Shown here: one piece after another, positions 46,071-54,751 of the stretch | Layout of the letters: each line of letters begins with the position of its first letter | How positions within the stretch are numbered: the first letter of the stretch is position 1 | Assembly: GCA_031266015.1 (NCBI GenBank) | Contig: JAISBU010000033.1 | Location: 1 to 64,000 of the forward strand | Origin: Prevotellaceae bacterium | GTDB lineage: Bacteria; Bacteroidota; Bacteroidia; Bacteroidales; UBA932 | DNA length: 64,000 bases | Direction of reading: 5' to 3' | Notes under the pieces: generated by a model | Databases searched by the model: none | Seen by the model: only the letters and a program-made list of their open reading frames with translations | What the model was told of the DNA's origin: nothing | Program-made: the position numbers and the translations under genes

Positions 46071-46187
46071 GGGCGCTTGATCAGTGATTAATGATTTACT
46101 ATTGACGATTGACGATTGATGGTCGCAAGTCAACAAACTCACGTCATCGCGAGCGAAGCATGAGGCGTGGGGTTGACGCAGCCAATC
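46071..46187. repeat. Short repeats downstream of the M56 gene
   Basis: The word TTGACGA occurs in tandem near 46102-46118 (ATTGACGATTGACGATTG). A copy of the common CGTCATCGCGAGCGAAGC element follows near 46142. It ends just before the stop codon of the M56 gene. Confidence 0.6.
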
Positions 46188-47351
46188 CTACTTGTTCTTC
46201 AGAATGTCTACGGATTGAATGCTGTTGACGTCAATAGCATTCCACTCTTTCTCCATAGCCGCCTTTTCTTCTTCGTTGTTAATACTGAAAACCCTGGTTG
46301 TGCTGTCCTTTAAAGTTACAATAACGGTTGCCGGGTATTGAATTTCACTCTTCCTGCTATTTTTTGCCTTTACTACGTTTATGGATTGAATCCCATCCGG
46401 ATCAATTGCCGCCATTTGGGCTTTCAGGGCTGTCCTTTCCTCTTCGTTGCCGGCAGTTAGCGTCAGCACTTTACCGGTTTTTAGCGTAATAATAATAGTA
46501 TCTATATCCGACGCTGCCGGCGCCTGTCCGGTTGTACTACTTTGGTTGCACCCGAAAACGGCCACAAGTGCGGCAACGGTCATGGTGATACCCAGTATTC
46601 TGAGCGCCATAAATTTTGTAGGTTTTGCTTTTGTGATCATGGTTAAACGTTTTTTTATAAGTGAATAGTTGAAGCCATTGGAATACTCCGGATGTAGACC
46701 GATAGATTGTTTAAAAAGCAGCTCCTTGTAGGTTTGGATATTAGCTCCCTTATCCAGCGCTTGTTTGTCCGCAATATACTCGTGCACCTCGGTAAGTGCC
46801 TGCTTTATTCTCCAAGCAAAAGGATTGAACCATTGCATTATAATGAACGATTCGGCCAAAAGTAAATCTACGCTGTGCAGCTGGCTTGCGTGCGCCCGTT
46901 CGTGCAACAGCACCTGGTTGTAGTCGTCATCGGTCATCGCCGATTTGTTCACGTATATTTTCCGGAAAAATGTAAAAGCCTTGTAGCTGCCGTTTAATCC
47001 TATACCGGAGGTAATTGTACGCAGTAAAAACAGCCGCTTCAAAAATCTAACCGTAAAGTAAGCAACGCCAACCATGTAGATAGCGCCTAATATCAATGCC
47101 ATGATTGAGGTTGATGATGTTGCGGCAAGATTTTCTAGATTTTGAACTTCGATTACTTGCCACGGAGTGACATTTGCAGCTGGCCAAATGGGTAACTTAA
47201 GCGCGGGAATGATAATGCTTAGCGGCATGCATAGCAGCAAGTACACCCGGCATAGCGTAAAATGCGAGGAGTTGCGCAAAAGCAGCATGTAGCCCACTCC
47301 CAATATGGTAGCGCAAAGGCTCGATTCCAAAATGTAGTATAGCGCGTTCAT
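46188..47351 (-). CDS. M56-family peptidase / BlaR1-like signal transducer with duplicated tail
   Basis: The 387-residue protein has four membrane segments in the first 270 residues and the zinc motif HERAH (150-154) followed by ESFIIMQWFNPFAWR, typical of BlaR1/MecR1-type peptidases. A helix near residues 250-270 (LRILGITMTVAALVAVFGC) is followed by two similar outer modules, each with a strand, an acidic helix (NEEERTALKAQMAAI and NEEEKAAMEKEWNAI) and an IQS-hydrophobic-LK-type end. It is the sensor partner of the BlaI-type repressor upstream, with a four-base overlap. The signal is unknown. Confidence 0.85.
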   Translation of the reverse strand: MNALYYILESSLCATILGVGYMLLLRNSSHFTLCRVYLLLCMPLSIIIPALKLPIWPAANVTPWQVIEVQNLENLAATSSTSIMALILGAIYMVGVAYFTVRFLKRLFLLRTITSGIGLNGSYKAFTFFRKIYVNKSAMTDDDYNQVLLHERAHASQLHSVDLLLAESFIIMQWFNPFAWRIKQALTEVHEYIADKQALDKGANIQTYKELLFKQSIGLHPEYSNGFNYSLIKKRLTMITKAKPTKFMALRILGITMTVAALVAVFGCNQSSTTGQAPAASDIDTIIITLKTGKVLTLTAGNEEERTALKAQMAAIDPDGIQSINVVKAKNSRKSEIQYPATVIVTLKDSTTRVFSINNEEEKAAMEKEWNAIDVNSIQSVDILKNK

Positions 47352-47749
47352 TTCCTGTGAGATTTTTTTGGTTTTTTTGATGTTTTTTCGTTCAACTTCC
47401 GCTCCACCATTTGCTTAATCTCCTCAAGCTCATGTACAGATAAATTTTCCTGCCGGGCAAAAAATGAAACCATTTTCGGAAATGAATTTTCAAAATAGCT
47501 GTCCATAATATTTCGCATGAAGCTGCGGGTATATTTTTCCTTCTTTACCAAAGGGAAGTAGCGGTGCGAGCGGCCGAAAGGTTCATGCGCTACCATTGCC
47601 TTCTGCTCCAGAATGCGCACAATAGTTGATACCGTATTGTAAGCCGGCTTTGGCTCCGGCATGTCGTCAATAATATCCTGTACAAAAGCATTGCCCTTTT
47701 CCCAAAGGATTTGCATAATCTCACTTTCGGCTTTGGTTAACTCTCTCAT
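47348..47749 (-). CDS. BlaI/MecI/CopY-family transcriptional repressor
   Basis: The 133-residue protein has the winged-helix head of BlaI (MRELTKAESEIMQILWEKGN, then YNTVSTIVRILEQK) and a helical dimer end. In the family it represses its own operon until the M56 partner triggers its cleavage. It starts the two-gene operon; a good palindrome lies at its promoter. Confidence 0.92.
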   Translation of the reverse strand: MRELTKAESEIMQILWEKGNAFVQDIIDDMPEPKPAYNTVSTIVRILEQKAMVAHEPFGRSHRYFPLVKKEKYTRSFMRNIMDSYFENSFPKMVSFFARQENLSVHELEEIKQMVERKLNEKTSKKPKKSHRK

Positions 47750-47774
47750 TTTTCCGGTTAGGTTTATTCTTCTG

Positions 47775-47782
47775 CAAATATA
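47775..47782 (-). promoter_or_regulatory. -7 box (TATATTTG) of the BlaI/M56 operon
   Basis: The minus strand reads TATATTTG, a full match, 26 bases before the BlaI-type start codon. Confidence 0.65.
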
Positions 47783-47815
47783 AACTAAAAATTTAGTTTT
47801 ATAACTATGTTTTTA
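47782..47815. promoter_or_regulatory. Candidate BlaI-type operator palindromes
   Basis: Eight-base arms AAACTAAA and TTTAGTTT with a two-base AA spacer span 47782-47799. A second, looser pair (AACTA/TAGTT) follows at about 47802-47818. Both touch the -7 box, where the repressor would act. The ACTA half-site is like known BlaI/MecI sites (TACTACA-type). Confidence 0.65.
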
Positions 47816-47831
47816 GTTTAAAATACGCTAT

Positions 47832-48076
47832 ATATTTATAATCTATTGATTATCAATATTTTAATTTAGAAAGAAGGATGGTGGTTTTTAGAATTTTGTT
47901 CTATCAATAGCTGGTTTACCGGCTTTGAGTTGCTGAAATTTTTCGCTACTCAGCGCAGAAAATGTCATTTTCCGGGCATGGTAAAAAACGGAAAAACTCA
48001 CTATCTTTACAAAAACGAATAGTTTAAAAGTAGTTTCCGGAAGTTGAATTCGTTATGTTTACACAGAAATCACAAG
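47832..48076. other. Intergenic region between BlaI and the flavodoxin-fold gene
   Basis: I find no gene here. It is AT-rich. A TATCTTTA -7-like word near 48001 may be the promoter of the flavodoxin-fold gene. Confidence 0.4.
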
Positions 48077-48718
48077 ATGAAAAAAATAGTTGCAATTAAC
48101 GGAAGCCCCCGCAAGAACGGCAATACAGCAACGTTGCTGCAAAACATCCTGAATGGCGCTAAATCTCAAGGCGCCGAAGTTGAGCTGGTCAACTTAGCCA
48201 GCCTCAGCTACAAAGGCTGTACCAGCTGCTTTGCCTGCAAGCGCAAGGGGACGGAGTTTATAGGAAAATGCGCCGTGAAGGACGAGCTGACGCCTGTGCT
48301 GGAAAAAGCAATGGCAGCCGACGCTGTTGCCTTGGGTTCGCCAATCTACGTTGGCGATGTTACGGGGCTAATGCGCTCGTTTATTGAGCGGTTTGCCTTC
48401 ATGAATATTTCGTACAGCAGCAAAGGAAGCTGGCATAAGGTTGCCCGAAAAAACGGCGCGTTTGTTTACACCATGAATGTCAACAAACTGCAAGCCAAGC
48501 TGTTTTCCTATGTATATATGATGAATACCGGAATACTAAAGAAGTTTGGAGGATACACAGCCCAGCTTCTCGCCACCAATACCTACCAATTTGATGACTA
48601 CTCACGCTACGATGCCCTCAACTTTGATGAAGCGAAAAAAAGAAAATGTAGAGAAACCCGCTTCCCAAAAGATTGCAAGAAAGCGTACAGGATAGGGCAG
48701 GAGTTAGCAACCAAGTAG
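48077..48718 (+). CDS. Flavodoxin-fold NAD(P)H-dependent oxidoreductase
   Basis: The 213-residue protein starts MKKIVAINGSPRKNGNT, the FMN-phosphate loop of the flavodoxin/iron-sulphur flavoprotein family, and has a CxxCxxC-like cluster GCTSCFACK near residues 45-53 and LGSPIYVGDVTG in the FMN site. The upstream ATG at 48044 would add eleven residues and is not favoured. It should reduce a small molecule or iron centre; the substrate is unknown. Confidence 0.88.
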   Translation: MKKIVAINGSPRKNGNTATLLQNILNGAKSQGAEVELVNLASLSYKGCTSCFACKRKGTEFIGKCAVKDELTPVLEKAMAADAVALGSPIYVGDVTGLMRSFIERFAFMNISYSSKGSWHKVARKNGAFVYTMNVNKLQAKLFSYVYMMNTGILKKFGGYTAQLLATNTYQFDDYSRYDALNFDEAKKRKCRETRFPKDCKKAYRIGQELATK

Positions 48719-48828
48719 AGCAGCAGCAGAAAAAATAGCTAACGCTGTTGCCTTAGCACTGCTGTAATTCGTTTAAATTGCTTACTTTTATGTCTATAAT
48801 TCTGATTACATCACATGGGGAAGACACG

Positions 48829-50142
48829 ATGAAACAACACAACAAATTGATACTCGGCTTCGTGCTGGGTGTGGCATTTGGCCTGATTGGCTACTATTTC
48901 TTCCCGGCCACAGAATTCACTTTCATGACACGGGTCAGCGAGGTATTCACCTTCGTTGGTGCGATCTTCCTGCGCCTGATCTTCATGGTTGTCATTCCGC
49001 TGATCGTTTCCGCCTTGATGCTCGGAACTCTGGAGCTCAGCCAGGGCGCCAGCTTCGGTAAGGTGGGCAGCCGTTGCTTGCTGTTCACTATCGTGCTCAG
49101 CAGCATCGCAGCCGTCATCGCCATCAGCATCACCAACCTCCTCAAGCCGGGTGTCGGGCTGGACTACGATGCGGCGGCCCTGTCCGCAAATCAGGGTGTT
49201 CTGTCCATCCAGAAGGACGTGGCGGCGACCCAGGTCAAGCCGTGGTTTCAGTATCTGGTCGATCTGCTGCCGCAGAACCCGATCGATTCCGCCGCGCGCG
49301 CCTTCTCCGGCGAAATCATCGCTTTGATGGTTTTCGCGCTGCTCTTCGGCTGGGCCTTGAGTTCCATCATCAGAGATAAGGAGCATCCGTTCACCCAGGT
49401 TCTCGATGTGATTTTCAAGGCAAGCATGAGGATCATTGAGCTGGCCATGGTGCTTGCGCCCTACGCCATTTTCGGCATCGTCTTCAACACCGCCTACTGG
49501 ATGGGCGCTGGCTTTCTCGGCAACGTCGCCTACTTCGCTTTCGTCGTCATCCTCGGTCTGCTCCTGCAATTCTTTGTGGTTTACAGCATATTCTTGGCGA
49601 CCATTGGCCGGACCAACCCGCTGTCGTTCTACAAGCAGTGCCGCGACGTTTATCTTTATGCTTTCTCGACGGCATCTTCGAACGCGACGCTGCCGATAGC
49701 GCTGGCTTGCGCCGAAAATGTGCTGAAAATTCCGTCCCGAATTGCCCGCTTCGTGGTGACTATCGGCGCTTCGACCAATCAGAACGGTTCGGGTCTCTAC
49801 GAAGGCGTAGTCGTGATGTTCATGGCCCAGGTCTTCAATATCGACCTGACCCTCGGGCAGCAGGTTCTGATCATCATGATGTCCATGCTGGCGTGTGTCG
49901 GTACGGCGGGTATTCCCGGCGGATCGCTGCCGCTGATTGTGGTGCTGATGGTACAGGTCGGCATTCCGGCCGAAGGTATCGGCTTGATACTCGGCATCGA
50001 CCGCTTCCTCGATATGTGCCGTACTACCTTGAACGTCGCTGGCGACTTGGTCATTGCCAAACTAATCACCGCATCGTTGAACAAGAAGGATTTGGCGGAC
50101 AATGCGCGAAGCCGAAACCGCATAAACAGATTGCTAAATTAA
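48829..50142 (+). CDS. Dicarboxylate/amino-acid:cation symporter, recently transferred
   Basis: The 437-residue protein has eight membrane helices and two re-entrant loops of the DAACS family: STASSNATLPIALAC near residue 280, GASTNQNGSGLYEG near 308 and NVAGDLVIAKL near 412. It imports dicarboxylates or amino acids with Na+ or H+. The coding sequence is far GC-richer than its neighbours (39 of 60 bases in 49261-49320 against 26 of 60 in 48601-48660), with GCC, CTG and ATC codons, and a clear GGGGAAG ribosome-binding site sits before the ATG at 48829. That points to recent transfer from a proteobacterium. Confidence 0.93.
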   Translation: MKQHNKLILGFVLGVAFGLIGYYFFPATEFTFMTRVSEVFTFVGAIFLRLIFMVVIPLIVSALMLGTLELSQGASFGKVGSRCLLFTIVLSSIAAVIAISITNLLKPGVGLDYDAAALSANQGVLSIQKDVAATQVKPWFQYLVDLLPQNPIDSAARAFSGEIIALMVFALLFGWALSSIIRDKEHPFTQVLDVIFKASMRIIELAMVLAPYAIFGIVFNTAYWMGAGFLGNVAYFAFVVILGLLLQFFVVYSIFLATIGRTNPLSFYKQCRDVYLYAFSTASSNATLPIALACAENVLKIPSRIARFVVTIGASTNQNGSGLYEGVVVMFMAQVFNIDLTLGQQVLIIMMSMLACVGTAGIPGGSLPLIVVLMVQVGIPAEGIGLILGIDRFLDMCRTTLNVAGDLVIAKLITASLNKKDLADNARSRNRINRLLN

Positions 50143-50158
50143 ATTTTATAGAGATAGC

Positions 50159-50524
50159 ATGAAAAAAAATTGGAAAAATATCTTTTTAAGAGGAGCCTGC
50201 TTGACTTCCGCTACGTTTGTATTCCAAGCATGTTACGGTGGGCCTCAAGATTTTGGATTAGACTTGCTGGTTGAAGGAGAGGTCAGCTCAAAAAACACCG
50301 GACTTCCCATAAAAGGGATAAAGGTTTCTGTTGCCAACAGCATACAGCAGACTTATACTGACGAAAAGGGAAGCTTTTCATTCTACACGGAAAGGCTTGA
50401 CAGCGCCAAAATTCAATTCGAAGATACCAATTCGGTAGAAAACAAAAGCTTTGTCGGTAAGGATACCCTGTTGAGCATCAGCGGAGATAATATTTACCTG
50501 AAAATTGAGCTGGAAGAAAAGTAA
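50159..50524 (+). CDS. Radical-SAM-associated putative lipoprotein
   Basis: The 121-residue protein has a lipoprotein-type signal (residues 1-25) ending in QAC and then YGGPQDFG, the CYG-x-P pattern of the small lipoproteins that are found next to a radical SAM enzyme in Bacteroidota. The rest is a carboxypeptidase-regulatory-like beta domain (LPIKGIKVSVANSIQQTYT, then DEKGSFSFY). It ends one codon before the radical SAM gene, so the two are one unit. The lipoprotein is likely the substrate of that enzyme. Confidence 0.85.
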   Translation: MKKNWKNIFLRGACLTSATFVFQACYGGPQDFGLDLLVEGEVSSKNTGLPIKGIKVSVANSIQQTYTDEKGSFSFYTERLDSAKIQFEDTNSVENKSFVGKDTLLSISGDNIYLKIELEEK

Positions 50525-51607
50525 ATGAAACATTTGCTGCGCAGAATGGCTTTTCGTCAGTTCAAGAAGCATGAAGCTTCGCTGCACGAGCTGAGCTACC
50601 TGTTTTGGGAGTGCACCACCCGGTGCAACCTGAACTGTAGGCATTGCGGAAGCGACTGCTCAAAAAACAGCTCCTGCAAAGACATGCCCTTAAATGATTT
50701 CCTGACGGCTCTTGATACGATTGAAAAAATCCCCGAAAACTTCACCGTTGTTTTAACCGGAGGAGAGCCGCTGCTAAGAAAAGACATAGAGCTTTGCGGT
50801 AGAGAAATAAGAAAACGCGGCATGAGGTGGAGCATGGTAACCAACGGCTACCTGTACAGCAGGGAGAAACATATTTCGCTGCTCAACGCCGGGTTGGGTG
50901 CGCTCACCATCAGCCTCGACGGATTAAAAGAATCGCACAATTGGCTTAGAAACAACAGCAGCAGCTTCGATAGGGTTGATGCGGCAATTGAGCTGGCAGC
51001 AAGCTCATCCCGGATTAATTTCGACGTTGTAACGTGCGTGAATAAGAAAAATTTCCACGAGCTTGAGCAGATAAAAAAATATCTGACCGGCAAAGGCGTA
51101 AAAGCTTGGCGGCTTTTTACGATTATTCCCATCGGGCGGGCGAAAAATAACCCCGACATGTTTTTAGACAATTGGGAATTTGAAGCGCTAATGGATTTTA
51201 TACGCCAAGCAAGAAAAGACAGCAAAATAGATGTAAAATTCAGCTGCGAGGGCTTTGTTGAAAAGTATGAATGGAAAGTGAGAGACGGCGGCTTTTTTTG
51301 CAGAGCCGGAATTAATATAGGTTCCGTTTTAGCTGACGGCGCTATTGCTGCATGCCCGAACATAGACAAAAGCTTTGCGCAGGGGAATATTTACAAAGAT
51401 AATTTTTTCGAAATATGGAAAACCAAATACCAACCTTTCCGAGACCGCAGCTGGACAAAAATAGGACAATGTGAAAATTGTAAGTCCTACAAAGACTGCC
51501 AGGGGAATGGCTTTCATTACTGGCACGGAGACAAAAATAACGTTCTGGTATGCCACAAAGAAAAACTAAAAACAACGAACCGGAAGTTGAATAAAAGAGA
51601 AAAATAA
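50525..51607 (+). CDS. Radical SAM/SPASM-type maturase of the lipoprotein pair
   Basis: The 360-residue protein has the radical SAM motif CNLNCRHC (cysteines 34, 38 and 41) and VVLTGGEPLLRKD. The C-terminal part has a SPASM-type cysteine set (CRAGINIGSV, ACPNIDKS, GQCENCKSYKDC and VCHKEK) that would hold extra iron-sulphur clusters. It should modify a peptide, most likely the lipoprotein encoded three bases upstream. The modification is not known. Confidence 0.9.
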   Translation: MKHLLRRMAFRQFKKHEASLHELSYLFWECTTRCNLNCRHCGSDCSKNSSCKDMPLNDFLTALDTIEKIPENFTVVLTGGEPLLRKDIELCGREIRKRGMRWSMVTNGYLYSREKHISLLNAGLGALTISLDGLKESHNWLRNNSSSFDRVDAAIELAASSSRINFDVVTCVNKKNFHELEQIKKYLTGKGVKAWRLFTIIPIGRAKNNPDMFLDNWEFEALMDFIRQARKDSKIDVKFSCEGFVEKYEWKVRDGGFFCRAGINIGSVLADGAIAACPNIDKSFAQGNIYKDNFFEIWKTKYQPFRDRSWTKIGQCENCKSYKDCQGNGFHYWHGDKNNVLVCHKEKLKTTNRKLNKREK

Positions 51608-51615
51608 AGGTAAGC

Positions 51616-54600
51616 ATGTTGAAAATGATGGACTATAAAAACGAATTGATTCACTATATTTCCGAACTCAACAGTAAGTACAAAGAGGGTATTACCACCG
51701 AACATTCGTTTCGGGGAGCGCTGGAAGCTTTGCTCAAAAACATGACCGATTTTGCGGTAGTAAATGAAGCGCGGCATATCGCCTGCGGAGCGCCCGACTT
51801 GACGCTTTTGCAGAATAATATCCCTGTCGGCTACGTGGAGGCAAAAGATATTGGCAAAAACCTGAACTCGAAAGATTATAAAAATCAATTCGACAGATAT
51901 AAAAAAGCGCTTGACAACCTTGTTATCACCGACTACCTGACATTTCAGCTTTTTGAAGGCGAAAGTTTAGCTACCGGAATCGCCATCGGTAAAATTTTGC
52001 CGAATAAAATTGAACCGATACCCGAAAACTTCAACGCTTTTGCCGAAATGATTAAGGCTTTTTCGCTCTATAATGGCAAATCAATAAAGGATTCGCGGAA
52101 GTTGGCGGAATATATGGCTGCCAAGACGCAGCTTTTGGCAGAAGTGATTGAAAAAACCATTGCAGGTAAAAACGAAAGCAACTCGCTCCGTCAGCAGCTC
52201 AAAGGCTTTCAGCAGGTACTACTGCCCACGATGACAGATATGCAATTTGCCGATATTTACGCGCAAACCATTGCATACGGTATGTTTGTGGCGAGATTGC
52301 AGGATAATTCAGCTACTGATTTTACCCGTCAGAAAGCAGCAACGCTAATTCCGCAGTCCAATCCTTTCCTGCGCAATCTTTTTCACTACGTTGCAGGTTT
52401 CGACCTCGACGAAAATATCCGGTGGATTGTTGATTCGCTTGCCGACATGTTTAACTATGTAGATGTTACGGCTATTCACAAAGAATTTGAAAGCAAGGAT
52501 AAAGACCCTTTTCTGCATTTCTACGAGGATTTTCTGACCAAATATGACAAGCATCTGAAAACCGCAATGGGCGCGTACTATACGCCATTGGCGGTGGTTA
52601 AATTTATCGTAAATGCTGTTGATGATATACTGAAAACCGATTTTAACCTTGCAAAAGGCTTGGCTGATAATTCAATGGTTAGCATCAAAAACCATGAATA
52701 CCACAAAATACAAATTCTCGACCCTGCCACCGGTACAGGCACTTTCCTTGCGGAAGTAGTACGCAAAATTTACCGGCAATTTGCAGGCAATGCCGGAATG
52801 TGGAACGATTACGTAAAAAATCACCTTATTCCGCGCCTCAACGGTTTTGAAATAATGATGTCGCCCTACACAATGGCGCATTTGAAAATGGAAATGATTT
52901 TGCAGGAGTTGGGCGCAACCAGCACAGAGCGCCTGCACATTTACCTTACAGACGCATTGGAAAATCCCCAACAGAGCATACAGCAAATCCCTTTTGCGCA
53001 GTGGCTGAGCAACGAGGCAACCGAAGCCGCAAAAATCAAAAATGATGTGCCGGTGATGGTTGTTTTGGGTAATCCGCCGTACAGCGGCGAAAGTCAGAAC
53101 AAGGGCGAATGGATTTTGAACCAGATGAAAGACTACAAAAAAGAGCCGACAGGCGGTCGTTTACAGGAAAAAAATCCAAAGTGGCTGAACGATGATTACG
53201 CAAAATTTATTCGCTTCGGACAATATTTTGTCGAGAAAAACGACGGAGGAGGCATTTTAGCATACATCAACAATCACAGTTTTTTGGACAATCCTACTTT
53301 TCGCGGTATGCGATACAATCTGCTGCAAACTTTTGACAAAATTTATATCCTTGATTTACATGGCAACGCAAAGAAGAAAGAAACCGCGCCCGACGGCGGC
53401 AAAGACGAAAATGTATTCGATATACAGCAGGGCGTTTCCATTAATATTTTTGTGAAAACAGGCCGTAAAAAGACGAGTGAATCAGCAAAGGTTTTTCATT
53501 ACGACCTCTATGGTAAACGCTCGGAAAAGTACAGCTTCCTGTTGAACAACAATTTGCAAATCTTTAAAAAGCATGATTTGAAGTTGACCGAACCTCAGTT
53601 TTTTTTCACAAGAAAAGATTTTTCGTTGCAGAAAGAATATAAAAAAGGTTTTAGCGTGCAGGAATTATTTCCGGTCAATTCTGTCGGCATTGTTACTGCC
53701 CGCGATGAATTTACCATCCGTGACACGGCGCAGGCTGTACAAGATACTATTACCGAGTTCTTGCGATATGATGATAAGGCGGCGCGGGAACGATTTGATT
53801 TAGGAAAGGACGCGCGGGACTGGAGCGTTACAACGGCAAGAAAAGATTTAACCCCCAATCCTGATGTTTCAAATATCGTAAAAATCAATTACCGTCCATT
53901 TGATACCCGCTATACTTACTATACCGGACATTCAAAAGGCTTTCATTGTATGCCCCGTGGAAACGTTATGCGCCATTTTCTAAAAGGTGAAAATGTAGGA
54001 TTAATGGTATGTCGGCAACAAAAGACAAACAGTTTTCATCATTGTTTAGTTCACAAAAACATTGTAGAGTCAAGTTTTGTATCTAATAAAACCTCGGAAA
54101 TAGGGTATTCTTTCCCCCTTTACCTTTATCACGAACATTTCGGCAAAATTGAAAAAGTAGCGAATTTGAATAAGGCGATTGTTGCGAAAATAAAAGAATA
54201 TGTTGGAAAGGAAATCTCACCAGAACAAATCTTCGATTACATTTACGCCATTCTTCATTCACCTGCATATCGTACAAGATACAAGGAATTTCTGAAAATT
54301 GATTTTCCGCGCATACCCTATCCCGAAAATGCAGAACAGTTTAAGAAAATGGTGACCTTAGGTAAAAAGTTAAGAAAATTGCATTTAATGGAAGATGTTG
54401 CCGTTACGGCTACAATGGCCAATTTCCCAAAATCGGGAAGCAATAATGTTGAAAATTCATTTACCGAAAAATCCGGCACTTACCGGGATAGCAAGGTTTG
54501 GATTAACGACGCTCAATACTTCAGCAACGTTCCGTTAGAAGCGTGGAGCTTCTACATCGGCGGCTACCAGCCCGCCCAAAAGTGGCTCAAAGACCGCAAA

Positions 54601-54714
54601 GGGCGCACGCTGGGATATGAGGATATTGTGCACTACCAAAAGATAATCGCAGCTTTAACCGAAACAGGAAAAGTGATGCAAGAGGTGGATGCGGAAATGG
54701 GAAAAAGGAAATAA
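51616..54714 (+). CDS. Helicase-less Type ISP-like restriction/modification enzyme
   Basis: The 1032-residue protein begins with a nuclease-like part: APDLTLLQNNIPVGYVEAK, where aspartate 61, glutamate 75 and lysine 77 form a PD-(D/E)xK set. The middle is an N6-adenine methyltransferase with GAYYTP, motif I DPATGTGTF from residue 369, and motif IV NPPY from 486. The C-terminal third, with FFTRKDFSL and YRPFDTRYTYYTGHSKG, matches the target-recognition/C-terminal domain of Type ISP enzymes. No helicase part is present, so one chain would methylate and cut DNA. It starts eight bases after the radical SAM gene. Confidence 0.88.
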   Translation: MLKMMDYKNELIHYISELNSKYKEGITTEHSFRGALEALLKNMTDFAVVNEARHIACGAPDLTLLQNNIPVGYVEAKDIGKNLNSKDYKNQFDRYKKALDNLVITDYLTFQLFEGESLATGIAIGKILPNKIEPIPENFNAFAEMIKAFSLYNGKSIKDSRKLAEYMAAKTQLLAEVIEKTIAGKNESNSLRQQLKGFQQVLLPTMTDMQFADIYAQTIAYGMFVARLQDNSATDFTRQKAATLIPQSNPFLRNLFHYVAGFDLDENIRWIVDSLADMFNYVDVTAIHKEFESKDKDPFLHFYEDFLTKYDKHLKTAMGAYYTPLAVVKFIVNAVDDILKTDFNLAKGLADNSMVSIKNHEYHKIQILDPATGTGTFLAEVVRKIYRQFAGNAGMWNDYVKNHLIPRLNGFEIMMSPYTMAHLKMEMILQELGATSTERLHIYLTDALENPQQSIQQIPFAQWLSNEATEAAKIKNDVPVMVVLGNPPYSGESQNKGEWILNQMKDYKKEPTGGRLQEKNPKWLNDDYAKFIRFGQYFVEKNDGGGILAYINNHSFLDNPTFRGMRYNLLQTFDKIYILDLHGNAKKKETAPDGGKDENVFDIQQGVSINIFVKTGRKKTSESAKVFHYDLYGKRSEKYSFLLNNNLQIFKKHDLKLTEPQFFFTRKDFSLQKEYKKGFSVQELFPVNSVGIVTARDEFTIRDTAQAVQDTITEFLRYDDKAARERFDLGKDARDWSVTTARKDLTPNPDVSNIVKINYRPFDTRYTYYTGHSKGFHCMPRGNVMRHFLKGENVGLMVCRQQKTNSFHHCLVHKNIVESSFVSNKTSEIGYSFPLYLYHEHFGKIEKVANLNKAIVAKIKEYVGKEISPEQIFDYIYAILHSPAYRTRYKEFLKIDFPRIPYPENAEQFKKMVTLGKKLRKLHLMEDVAVTATMANFPKSGSNNVENSFTEKSGTYRDSKVWINDAQYFSNVPLEAWSFYIGGYQPAQKWLKDRKGRTLGYEDIVHYQKIIAALTETGKVMQEVDAEMGKRK

Positions 54715-54740
54715 AGAAAGAAAATAGCAAAGGGAAACGA
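54702..54740. repeat. Direct repeat A at the end of the restriction gene
   Basis: The segment AAAAAGGAAATAAAG (from 54702) to CGA (54740) spans the stop codon of the restriction gene. It recurs with few changes at 55736-55777, at the end of rhuM. Both encode a C-terminal KRK. Confidence 0.75.
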
Positions 54741-54751
54741 AAAAAACCGCA

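Noticed and set aside
48811-49569. A 252-codon open frame on the minus strand
   Set aside because: It is antisense to the GC-rich symporter; high GC reduces stop codons and makes such frames common.
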